This document shows positions 1 to 6,782 of a stretch of 6,782 nucleotides of DNA, piece by piece. This DNA is from Gammaproteobacteria bacterium (GTDB taxonomy: Bacteria; Pseudomonadota; Gammaproteobacteria; Steroidobacterales; Steroidobacteraceae), in assembly GCA_020846815.1 (NCBI GenBank), contig JADLDF010000245.1, positions 1 through 6,782 on the forward strand, read 5' to 3'. The notes beneath the pieces are model-generated. The model searched no databases and had not been told where the DNA came from. It saw only the letters and a list, made by a program, of their open reading frames with translations. Position 1 is the first letter of the stretch. Each line of letters begins with the position of its first letter. The position numbers and the translations under genes are program-made.

Positions 1-188
1 ACGACCTCGTCGCCCGCCGCGAGCCGGCCGAGCATCGCCTGATGCTCCTTGGCCTTCTTCTGCTGCGGCCGGATCAGCAGGAAATAGAAGATGACGATGA
101 ACAGCACCATCATCAGCAGCGGCGCAAACTGGCCGCCTGCCGGCGCGCCTGCCGCCTGGGCGTAGGCTTCGGGAATCAGTCCGTTCAT
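1..188 (-). CDS. yajC: YajC, Sec translocase accessory subunit (partial, C-terminus off the left edge)
   Basis: Small single-span inner-membrane protein that associates with SecDF and the SecYEG preprotein channel. The visible N-terminal 62 residues start MNGLIPEAYAQ, then a Gly/Ala/Pro stretch, one hydrophobic segment at about residues 22-40 (PLLMMVLFIVIFYFLLI) and directly after it the family signature RPQQKK followed by a basic cytoplasmic start (AKEHQAMLGRL) and GDEVV. This is the canonical YajC layout. The ATG at 186-188 is preceded by an AGGGGTGG-like ribosome site at 195-202. It lies 27 bases after the tgt stop on the same strand, as in the queA-tgt-yajC-secD-secF operons of proteobacteria; secD would be expected next, outside the window. 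The rest of the protein, normally about 110 residues, is cut off. Confidence 0.95.
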   Translation of the reverse strand, partial: MNGLIPEAYAQAAGAPAGGQFAPLLMMVLFIVIFYFLLIRPQQKKAKEHQAMLGRLAAGDEV

Positions 189-215
189 GGGTCCACCCCT
201 GTCAAAGGGCGCGAA

Positions 216-2422
<2,207 letters not shown>

Positions 2423-2431
2423 GGGGCCGCT

Positions 2432-2460
2432 ATGGTAGGGAAGCCGCTCCGCGCTTTCAC
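2432..2460 (-). promoter_or_regulatory. Possible sigma-70 promoter of the queA-tgt-yajC operon
   Basis: On the minus strand GTGAAA (2455-2460) and TACCAT (2432-2437) stand 17 bases apart; each matches 4 of 6 consensus bases. Transcription would begin near 2425, about three bases before the GTG of queA, so the message would be nearly leaderless. That fits the lack of a visible ribosome site, but both boxes are weak and a promoter farther upstream cannot be excluded. Confidence 0.3.
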
Positions 2461-2512
2461 CGCAAAATCACCGCCGGCAGCGGCGGCGCAGGCGAAAAAG
2501 GCCGCAAGCCTC

Positions 2513-2518
2513 TATACT
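2513..2518 (+). promoter_or_regulatory. -10 element of the tRNA-Leu promoter
   Basis: TATACT matches the sigma-70 -10 box at 5 of 6 positions and ends 10 bases before the mature tRNA. The bases that follow (CGTCGGCCGC) form a very GC-rich discriminator, which is typical of stringently controlled stable-RNA promoters. No good -35 box is seen at 16-18 bases; the best match upstream is GCGAAA at 2492-2497 with a 15-base spacer. Confidence 0.55.
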
Positions 2519-2528
2519 CGTCGGCCGC

Positions 2529-2615
2529 GCCGGGATGGCGGAACTGGTAGACGCACCGGACTCAAAATCCGGCGATGGCGACATCGTGAGGGTTCGATTC
2601 CCTCTCCCGGCACCA
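2529..2615 (+). tRNA. tRNA-Leu (anticodon CAA)
   Basis: An 87-base class II tRNA that decodes UUG. The acceptor stem pairs GCCGGGA (2529-2535) with TCCCGGC (2605-2611), followed by discriminator A and an encoded CCA end (2613-2615). The anticodon stem pairs CCGGA (2556-2560) with TCCGG (2568-2572) around the loop CTCAAAA, giving anticodon CAA at 2563-2565. The long variable arm pairs CGATG (2573-2577) with CATCG (2582-2586). The T arm pairs GAGGG with CCCTC around TTCGATT (2588-2604). The D region carries GGTAGACGCA, as in bacterial leucine tRNAs. The E. coli isoacceptor with this anticodon, leuX, is a frequent target of integrative elements, but no integrase or attachment-site duplication is visible here. 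Confidence 0.97.
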
Positions 2616-2628
2616 GCACGGATCCTCG

Positions 2629-3174
2629 ATGAACTACTGCAGCAACTGCGGCGCACCCGTCCAGATCCTGGTCCCCGAAGGCGAGCACCTGCCGCGCCAC
2701 GTCTGCACGCAGTGCCGGACCATCCACTACCAGAACCCGAAGCTCGTGGTCGGTTGCGTGCCCGACTACCAGGGCCGGCTGCTGATCTGCCGGCGCGCCA
2801 TCGAGCCGCGCCGCGGCTACTGGACGGTGCCGGCCGGTTTCATGGAAAACGGCGAGACGCTGCAGCAGGCCGCGGCCCGCGAATCGCAGGAAGAAGCGCT
2901 GGCGGACGTCGAGATCGGCTCGCTGCTGACCGTGGTGCACGTACTGCATGCCCACCAGGTGCATGTGTTCTTCCGCGCGCGGCTGCACTCGCTCGACTTC
3001 GGCGTCGGCCCCGAGAGCCTCGAGGTCAAGCTGATCCGGCTCGACGAGATCCCCTGGCCCGAGCTCGCGTTTCCGAGCACCGAGTTCACGCTGCGGCGCT
3101 ATCTCGAGGATCTGGAGCGCAACGAAGAGCGGCATCACTTCACCGAGTTCGACCGGCGGCCGCCGTCGCGCTGA
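2629..3174 (+). CDS. Zinc-ribbon Nudix hydrolase
   Basis: A 181-residue Nudix protein expected to hydrolyse a nucleoside diphosphate linked to another group; the substrate cannot be told from sequence. The N-terminus is a zinc ribbon with Cys4, Cys7, Cys26 and Cys29, then IHYQNPK at 32-38, as in the family whose proteins begin YCSNCG. The Nudix box runs from about 70 to 92: Gly70, Glu76, Arg84, Glu85, Glu88 and Glu89 are all present, so the metal-binding core is intact, but the late glycine of the consensus is Leu91 and the residue after Arg-Glu is Ser86. The C-terminus contains SLEVKLIRLDEIPWPELAF, also typical of this subfamily. The ATG is 13 bases after the CCA of tRNA-Leu and has only a weak GGA before it, so the gene is probably read through from the tRNA promoter. 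It is not NudC, which is longer and differently arranged. Confidence 0.93.
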   Translation: MNYCSNCGAPVQILVPEGEHLPRHVCTQCRTIHYQNPKLVVGCVPDYQGRLLICRRAIEPRRGYWTVPAGFMENGETLQQAAARESQEEALADVEIGSLLTVVHVLHAHQVHVFFRARLHSLDFGVGPESLEVKLIRLDEIPWPELAFPSTEFTLRRYLEDLERNEERHHFTEFDRRPPSR

Positions 3175-3181
3175 ACGCGAT

Positions 3182-3244
3182 CCGCGCCGCGGACGGCCGT
3201 GCATCCGCTCACCGCGGCCGACAGGCGCCGCCGCGCCGCGGACG
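3182..3244 (+). repeat. Pair of 14-base direct repeats upstream of fdxA
   Basis: CCGCGCCGCGGACG occurs exactly at 3182-3195 and again at 3231-3244, 49 bases from start to start. Each copy contains the palindrome CCGCGG. They lie in the 156-base gap between the Nudix gene and fdxA. They may be regulatory or simply low-complexity GC-rich sequence. Confidence 0.6.
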
Positions 3245-3262
3245 TGGAAACCGCGGCAGGCG

Positions 3263-3271
3263 TGGCATCAT
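3263..3271 (+). promoter_or_regulatory. Weak extended -10 candidate for fdxA
   Basis: TGGCATCAT reads as a TGn extension followed by CATCAT (4 of 6 to the -10 consensus). Transcription would start near 3278, leaving a leader of about 50 bases before the fdxA ATG. No convincing -35 box is seen 17 bases upstream, so this is only a candidate. Confidence 0.22.
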
Positions 3272-3330
3272 AGGCCCTGCGAGACGCGACGGCCCCCTAT
3301 CGCTTCCCACCCGTTCCCGAAGGATTGCCC

Positions 3331-3654
3331 ATGACGTTCGTCGTCACCGAAAACTGCATCAAGTGCAAGTACATGGACTGCGTCGAGGTCTGCCCGGTGG
3401 ACTGCTTCCACGAAGGGCCGAACTTCCTGGTGATCGATCCGGACGAATGCATCGATTGCACGCTCTGCGAGCCCGAGTGCCCTGCCGAGGCGATCTTCTC
3501 AGAGGACGAGCTGCCGGCCGGACAGGAACATTTCAAGAAGCTCAACGCCGAGCTCGCCAGATCCTGGCCCGTGATCACCGAAATGGGCGAAGCGCCGGCC
3601 GACGCCAAGGAATGGGACGGCAAGCCGGACAAGCTCAAGCTGCTCGAGCGCTGA
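3331..3654 (+). CDS. fdxA: 7Fe ferredoxin ([3Fe-4S][4Fe-4S]), FdxA type
   Basis: Small soluble electron carrier with two iron-sulphur clusters, 107 residues, nearly the same length and pattern as Azotobacter vinelandii ferredoxin I. By that comparison Cys9, Cys17 and Cys50 bind the 3Fe cluster, and Cys21, Cys40, Cys43 and Cys46 bind the 4Fe cluster; all seven are present, and the two extra cysteines of the family, Cys12 and Cys25, are also kept. The C-terminal tail with [10 protein letters not shown] and [14 protein letters not shown] is the usual FdxA extension. The ATG at 3331 is chosen over a TTG six bases earlier because it gives the family start ([13 protein letters not shown]) and has AAGGA at 3320-3324, six bases upstream. 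The gene converges with dsbC, with 46 bases between the stops. Its redox partner is not in the window; in other bacteria the protein is tied to NADPH-ferredoxin reductase and oxidative stress. Confidence 0.97.
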   Translation: MTFVVTENCIKCKYMDCVEVCPVDCFHEGPNFLVIDPDECIDCTLCEPECPAEAIFSEDELPAGQEHFKKLNAELARSWPVITEMGEAPADAKEWDGKPDKLKLLER

Positions 3655-3672
3655 ACGCGCCGATCGCGTAAT

Positions 3673-3692
3673 GCCCGGCCCCCGGCCCGGGC
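3673..3692. terminator. GC hairpin between convergent fdxA and dsbC
   Basis: GCCCGG (3673-3678) pairs with CCGGGC (3687-3692) around an 8-base loop, in the short gap where the two genes meet. It could slow transcription from both sides. There is no T-tract on either strand, so it is not a standard intrinsic terminator and the call is weak. Confidence 0.25.
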
Positions 3693-3700
3693 TGCGCCGC

Positions 3701-4492
3701 TCAGCGGCCGACCGATTGCAGGCGCTTGGCGAGCATCGCCGGCGGCACGTAGCCCGGCAGCATGTCGCCGTTGGCGAGCACGATCGCCGGCGTGCCGCGC
3801 AGGCCGATTTCCTGGCCGAGCTCGTAGTCGTGATCGACCGGTGTCGCACCGCACTTCGCCATCTTGATCGACTCGCCGCGCTTGGCGCGTGTCAGCGCGT
3901 CGTTGCGGTTCGGCGCACACCAAACCGCGACGGCCTTGTCCCAGGACTCGGTGTTCGGGCCGGAACGCGGATAGAACAGATAGCGGATGCGGATGCCGAG
4001 CTCGTTGTACTTGGCGATCTCGCTGTGCAGCTTGCGGCAGTAGCCGCAGTCGATGTCGGTGAACACCGTGATCGTGTATTTCGGATCCTTGGGCGAGAAC
4101 ACGACCATCTGCGACTCGGGCACCGATTTGATCAGCTCGAGTCGCACGTCGCGGCGGCGGCGCTCGCTGATGTTGGTGTCGGTCGCGATTTCGTAGAGGT
4201 CGCCCGCGAGCGCGTACTTGCCGTCGGCGGTGACGTAGACGACGTCGGAGCCACGCGCGAGCTCCCAGAGGCCGGGAATCGGCGACTGGCGAAAATCGTC
4301 GGGCTTCGTGCCGGGGATCCTCTTGACGAGGTCGGCACGTGGGTCCGGCTTGCCCGCCCCGGTCGGCGACGCAGCGGCGACGGGTGCGGAGGACGGTAAT
4401 GCGGTGCCGGGCTGCTGCGCGAGCGCGAAGGCGACCAGGCCCGACCCCACGACCGGCAGCGACAGGATCGAGCGAATCCCGAGGTTCTTCAT
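3701..4492 (-). CDS. dsbC: Periplasmic disulfide isomerase, DsbC family
   Basis: Thiol:disulfide interchange protein that reshuffles wrong disulfide bonds in the periplasm; in E. coli it works as a V-shaped dimer kept reduced by DsbD. The precursor is 263 residues. A signal peptide is clear: MKNLGIR, a hydrophobic core, and a likely cut after FALA at residue 25. A Pro/Ala/Ser-rich linker follows (about 26-50), then the N-terminal dimerisation region (LVKRIPGT to about 125), then the thioredoxin-like domain with VFTDIDCGYC and active-site Cys149 and Cys152. Cys192 and Cys214 match the second, structural disulfide of DsbC, and Thr234-Pro235 is the cis-proline loop (RGTPAI). It lies 148 bases downstream of xerD on the same strand, as in E. 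coli xerD-dsbC-recJ, but recJ does not follow. The linker makes it somewhat longer than E. coli DsbC (236). An extended -10 box in the gap suggests its own promoter. Confidence 0.95.
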   Translation of the reverse strand: MKNLGIRSILSLPVVGSGLVAFALAQQPGTALPSSAPVAAASPTGAGKPDPRADLVKRIPGTKPDDFRQSPIPGLWELARGSDVVYVTADGKYALAGDLYEIATDTNISERRRRDVRLELIKSVPESQMVVFSPKDPKYTITVFTDIDCGYCRKLHSEIAKYNELGIRIRYLFYPRSGPNTESWDKAVAVWCAPNRNDALTRAKRGESIKMAKCGATPVDHDYELGQEIGLRGTPAIVLANGDMLPGYVPPAMLAKRLQSVGR

Positions 4493-4588
4493 TGTTCCGT
4501 CGACCGTCCGTAGGCTCGAGCAGGCGTGACGCTGGATCGGACCGGCCGAGGCGAGGAAGGTTCGCTCGGGCTGGCACAGCGCGGCCGG

Positions 4589-4597
4589 ATTCTAGCA
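4589..4597 (-). promoter_or_regulatory. Extended -10 promoter candidate for dsbC
   Basis: On the minus strand TGCTAGAAT combines a TGn extension with TAGAAT, which matches the -10 consensus at 5 of 6 bases. It sits in the xerD-dsbC gap and would start transcription near 4582, giving dsbC a leader of about 90 bases. The -35 region (GGTTCG at 17 bases) is poor, which is common for extended -10 promoters. Confidence 0.5.
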
Positions 4598-4630
4598 GAA
4601 GCGATTCGCCGCGAACCCGCGCACGAGGTG

Positions 4631-4650
4631 GCGCGGCCGGTCAGCCGCGC
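4631..4650 (-). other. Perfect 7-bp hairpin enclosing the xerD stop codon
   Basis: GCGCGGC (4631-4637) pairs perfectly with GCCGCGC (4644-4650) around a 6-base loop that holds the xerD TGA stop. It is not followed by a U-tract, so it is not a standard terminator. It may stabilise the 3' end of the xerD message or pause polymerase before dsbC. Confidence 0.5.
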
Positions 4651-5594
4651 GGATGATGCTGCCCGTGCAGCTCCTTCATGCGCTCGCGCGCGACGTGCGT
4701 GTAGATCTGCGTGGTCGAGAGGTCGCTGTGCCCGAGCAGCATCTGCACCACGCGCAGGTCGGCGCCGTGATTCAGCAGGTGCGTCGCGAAGGCGTGGCGC
4801 AGCGTGTGCGGCGACAGCTCCTTGTCGATGCTCGACTTGCGTGCATAGCGCTTGATGATGTGCCAGAAGGCCTGGCGTGTCATGCGGTCGCCGCGCCGCG
4901 TCGGGAACAGGTAGTCGGTCGTGCGGTCGAGAAGGATCTCGTTGCGCGCGCCGGTGATGAACTCCTGCAGCCAGCGCACGGCTTCCTCGCCGAGCGGGAT
5001 CAGGCGCTCGCGGTTGCCCTTGCCGAGTACGCGGATCACGCCCTGGTTCAGGTTTACCTGGTTGTACTTCAGGCTGACGAGCTCCGAGACGCGCAGGCCC
5101 GTGGCGTACAGCACCTCGAGCATGGTGCGGTCGCGATGGCCCAGCGGATCGCTGACCAGCGGCGCCGACAGCAGCGACTCGACTTCCTCCTCGGACAGCG
5201 ACTTCGGCAGCGAGCGGCCGATCTTCGGCATCGCGATCTGCGCCGTGGGATCGTCGCGGTTCACGCCGTCGCGGACCAGGAAGCGGAAGAAGCGACGGAA
5301 CGACGAGAGCTGCCGCGCGGTCGAGCGCGGGCGCGCGCCGGCCTCGACGCGCCAGGCGATGAACTCCAGCAGGTCGCTGCGCGTGGTGCGGATGATCGGC
5401 GTGGCGCGCTCGCCCAACCAGCGCGACAGCGCAGTCAGGTCGGCTCGATAAGCCGCGAGCGTGTTCGGCGACAGGCCGCGCTCCATCCAGACGGCGTCGA
5501 GGAAGCGCAGCACGGTCGGGTCGGCGGCCTCGCTGCGGGCAGTCTTCCCGGCGGGTTCGCGCGACGGCTCGGATCGCTTGAGAACGGAACTCAT
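4641..5594 (-). CDS. xerD: Site-specific tyrosine recombinase XerD
   Basis: Acts with XerC at the chromosomal dif site to resolve chromosome dimers at division, under FtsK control. The protein is 317 residues. The N-terminal core-binding domain (about 25-110) carries FLDAVWMERGLSPNTLAAYR; the catalytic domain follows with all six tyrosine-recombinase residues: Arg168 (ATGLRVSEL), Lys192 (GKGNRER), His263 and Arg266 (SPHTLRHAFATHLL), His289 (LGHSDLSTTQIYTH) and the nucleophile Tyr298. These sit 19-20 residues later than in E. coli XerD, because of an N-terminal extension rich in Ser, Arg, Glu and Pro. The FLDAVW start and the position next to dsbC favour XerD over XerC or a phage integrase. 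I chose the ATG at 5592-5594, with AAGAGG at 5605-5610; a GTG at 5634-5636 would add 14 residues. Confidence 0.95.
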   Translation of the reverse strand: MSSVLKRSEPSREPAGKTARSEAADPTVLRFLDAVWMERGLSPNTLAAYRADLTALSRWLGERATPIIRTTRSDLLEFIAWRVEAGARPRSTARQLSSFRRFFRFLVRDGVNRDDPTAQIAMPKIGRSLPKSLSEEEVESLLSAPLVSDPLGHRDRTMLEVLYATGLRVSELVSLKYNQVNLNQGVIRVLGKGNRERLIPLGEEAVRWLQEFITGARNEILLDRTTDYLFPTRRGDRMTRQAFWHIIKRYARKSSIDKELSPHTLRHAFATHLLNHGADLRVVQMLLGHSDLSTTQIYTHVARERMKELHGQHHPRG

Positions 5595-5621
5595 TCGTTC
5601 GGGGCCTCTTGGTACCGGGCC

Positions 5622-5627
5622 AGTATG
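5622..5627 (-). promoter_or_regulatory. Weak -10 candidate for xerD
   Basis: CATACT on the minus strand matches 4 of 6 bases of the -10 consensus and would start transcription near 5615. In that case the upstream GTG at 5636 would not be in the message, which supports the ATG at 5594. No -35 box is convincing. Confidence 0.25.
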
Positions 5628-5659
5628 CGAACGCACGGTGACCCGCTGGCGTGATGACC

Positions 5660-5689
5660 TTCACAACGGGCCGCAGGCATTAACATAAA
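5660..5689 (+). promoter_or_regulatory. Possible promoter of the PlsC-family gene
   Basis: TTCACA (5660-5665) matches the -35 consensus at 5 of 6 bases and is followed after 18 bases by CATAAA (5684-5689, 4 of 6). An alternative -10, TAACAT at 5681-5686, would leave only a 15-base spacer. This lies in the 145-base divergent gap between xerD and the acyltransferase and would give a leader of about 40-45 bases. Confidence 0.35.
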
Positions 5690-5739
5690 GAGAACTAGGT
5701 CACAGATTGCCGCTGCCTGCTCGACTATCAGGGATGGAA

Positions 5740-6510
5740 ATGACGAATCACTCGCCCATCACGGCCACGGCAGCGGCGGCTACCGAGGAGGGCATCGCGA
5801 CGCGCGCAGGTTATGCCCTCCTCGGCCTCCTGGCCTGGATTCTGTTCACGCTCTGCGCGCTCGTCGCGCTGCTGCTGGTCGTGGTCGTGCCGGGGCTGGA
5901 ACGGCGCCGGCGCATCGTCCACGGCGCCGCGCGCCTGGCACTGCCGCTGATCGGCGTGCGCCTCGAAGTGCGCGGTCTGCAGAATGTGCCGACGGGGCCC
6001 AGCGTGGTCGTCGCCAACCATGCCAGCTACGTCGACGGCGTCGTCATGAAGGCGGCGCTGCCGCCGCGCTTCGCCTATGTCGTGAAGCGCGAAATGGCCT
6101 CGGTGCCGCTCGCCGGCCTGCTGCTGGAACGCATCGGCACGCAGTTCGTCGAGCGCTTCGATCGCCACAAGGGCGCGAGCGACGCGCGCCGCGTGCTGCG
6201 CAGCGCGCACGGCGGGCAGGCACTGGTGTTCTTCCCCGAGGGCACCTTCGGCAACGTCCCGGGGCTGCTGAAGTTCCATTCCGGCGCCTTCATCACCGCC
6301 GTCCGTGCCGGCTGCCCGGTCGTGCCGGCCGTGATCCACGGTTCGCGCGACGTGCTGCCGGGCTCGCGTGCGCTGCCGCGGCCGGGCCGCATCGTCGTCG
6401 AATTCCTCGCGCCGCTGATCGCCTCCGGAGACGATGCCGCGCCCGAGCTGCGCGACCGCTCGCGAGCGCTGATCCTCGCGCGTCTGGGAGAACCCGATCT
6501 CGCCGCCTGA
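5740..6510 (+). CDS. PlsC-family lysophospholipid acyltransferase, membrane-anchored
   Basis: Likely 1-acyl-sn-glycerol-3-phosphate acyltransferase or a related lysolipid acyltransferase of the inner membrane, making or remodelling phospholipids. The 256-residue protein has a short Ala/Thr-rich N-terminus, one strong hydrophobic segment at about 25-50, then a basic ERRRR turn into the cytosol. The acyltransferase motifs are in order: NHASYVDG with the catalytic His94-x4-Asp99 pair, KREM at 116-119, FFPEGTF at 164-170 and VPAVIHGS at 195-202. The start is uncertain: the ATG at 5740 has AGGG six bases upstream, whereas an in-frame ATG at 5734 directly abuts that AGGG and would add two residues. 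An earlier TTG at 5707 is less likely. Proteobacteria often carry several PlsC paralogues, so the exact substrate is not assigned. It is divergent from xerD. Confidence 0.92.
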   Translation: MTNHSPITATAAAATEEGIATRAGYALLGLLAWILFTLCALVALLLVVVVPGLERRRRIVHGAARLALPLIGVRLEVRGLQNVPTGPSVVVANHASYVDGVVMKAALPPRFAYVVKREMASVPLAGLLLERIGTQFVERFDRHKGASDARRVLRSAHGGQALVFFPEGTFGNVPGLLKFHSGAFITAVRAGCPVVPAVIHGSRDVLPGSRALPRPGRIVVEFLAPLIASGDDAAPELRDRSRALILARLGEPDLAA

Positions 6511-6584
6511 GGTGCGCGGACACGGACGAAGGTGATGCCGGCGCGCTCCAATGGCACCGGCTCGAGGTCGGCGTCATCCAGACG

Positions 6585-6645
6585 AGTCACCAGAAAATTG
6601 ATATAAAACAAAATATTACGGTATTTTTCTAATAGTCATTACCGC
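6585..6645. other. AT-rich island upstream of the thiolase gene
   Basis: Within the 220-base gap 6511-6730 the sequence turns abruptly from GC-rich to AT-rich, most strongly at 6592-6640, with runs such as ATAAAACAAAATATTA and GTATTTTTC. A possible sigma-70 promoter is embedded on the plus strand: TTGATA (6598-6603) and TATTTT (6622-6627), 18 bases apart. A short inverted repeat, CGGTA (6619-6623) with TACCG (6640-6644), is also present. It may be a promoter with UP element or protein-binding site, or a foreign remnant. Confidence 0.5.
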
Positions 6646-6662
6646 ACCAGGTCGCGGGTTGT

Positions 6663-6711
6663 ATGCAGCGCAGTACGCTTCTCGTCGCCGCTTGGCTACA
6701 CTCCGCTGCAT
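6663..6711 (+). other. 8-bp inverted repeat in the thiolase leader
   Basis: ATGCAGCG (6663-6670) is perfectly complementary to CGCTGCAT (6704-6711) across 33 bases, ending eight bases before the GAGGGA ribosome site. A competing small hairpin, AGCG (6667-6670) with CGCT (6676-6679), uses the same left arm. The span also contains TACACT (6697-6702), a weak -10-like box. It could be an operator or a leader structure; chance is not excluded. Confidence 0.4.
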
Positions 6712-6730
6712 CTGAACCGAGGGAAGTCCC

Positions 6731-6782
6731 ATGACCGAATCCGTCGTCATCGCCGCCGCCCGGCGCACTCCGATCGGCGCCT
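6731..6782 (+). CDS. Thiolase, probably acetyl-CoA acetyltransferase (partial, N-terminus only)
   Basis: Only the first 17 codons are in the window, reading MTESVVIAAARRTPIGA. The pattern VVIAAARRTPIG is the typical first strand and loop of biosynthetic and degradative thiolases, which join or cleave acyl groups as acetyl-CoA. The ATG has a good ribosome site, GAGGGA at 6719-6724, six bases upstream. The active-site cysteine and histidine regions lie beyond the right edge, so the subtype (AtoB/PhaA-like or FadA-like) cannot be decided. Confidence 0.88.
   Translation, partial: MTESVVIAAARRTPIGA

Noticed and set aside
177..205. Promoter for yajC based on TTGACA at 200-205 (minus strand)
   Set aside because: The -35 match is perfect, but the position 17 bases downstream reads GGACTG, not a -10 box, and would lie inside yajC.
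2529..2615. tRNA-Leu (CAA) as an occupied integration site
   Set aside because: Its E. coli counterpart leuX is a known island hotspot, but no integrase, repeated tRNA 3' end or accessory gene follows; the next gene starts 13 bases away.
2512..3204. 230-codon minus-strand frame across the tRNA and Nudix gene
   Set aside because: It runs antisense through a mature tRNA and a conserved Nudix protein.
3168..3659. 12-base repeat GCGCTGAACGCG at 3168-3179 and 3648-3659
   Set aside because: Each copy is a final Arg codon (CGC) plus TGA plus ACGCG. In GC-rich DNA this is easily chance, apart from the hairpin aspect reported above.
4641..5594. The tyrosine recombinase as a phage or integron integrase
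   Set aside because: Sequence landmarks and the adjacent dsbC fit housekeeping XerD, and no mobile-element context is present.
4653..5654. 333-codon plus-strand open frame opposite xerD, and a 391-codon minus-strand frame at 4489-5664
   Set aside because: Both overlap XerD, whose six catalytic residues are all visible. They are low-complexity shadow translations.
5728..6339. 203-codon minus-strand frame opposite the acyltransferase
   Set aside because: His/Asp/Arg/Ala-rich shadow with no motif; the plus strand holds an intact HX4D enzyme.

Overview
The window is a GC-rich stretch (about two-thirds G+C by eye) of a bacterial chromosome, made almost entirely of conserved housekeeping genes. 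The gene order queA-tgt-yajC, the pair xerD-dsbC, and a ferredoxin very close to Azotobacter ferredoxin I point to a gammaproteobacterium. The GC content and gene content would fit a Nevskiales, Steroidobacterales or Xanthomonadales-like lineage, but that finer placement is inference.

Layout. Positions 1-2422, minus strand: a tRNA-modification and secretion operon, queA (GTG start) overlapping tgt by 4 bases (ATGA), then yajC, which runs off the left edge. QueA and Tgt both act in queuosine synthesis for tRNA; yajC normally leads into secD-secF. Positions 2529-2615, plus strand: a class II tRNA-Leu with anticodon CAA, head-to-head with queA. Only 13 bases after the tRNA begins a zinc-ribbon Nudix hydrolase gene (2629-3174), then a 7Fe ferredoxin, fdxA (3331-3654). 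Positions 3701-5594, minus strand: xerD followed by dsbC, the order known from Escherichia coli, but with the convergent fdxA where recJ would be expected. Positions 5740-6510, plus strand, divergent from xerD: a membrane-anchored PlsC-family acyltransferase. Positions 6511-6730: a 220-base gap with a sharply AT-rich island and an inverted repeat, leading into the first 17 codons of a thiolase gene at the right edge.

No mobile element, CRISPR array, phage gene or toxin-antitoxin pair is visible, and I see no undescribed multi-gene system. The points worth a second look are small: hairpins placed on stop codons and on the queA-tgt junction, a possibly near-leaderless queA transcript, a tRNA-mRNA dicistron, an atypical Nudix box, and the AT-rich island upstream of the thiolase. 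Every long open frame antisense to tgt, queA, xerD and the acyltransferase looks like a high-GC shadow.
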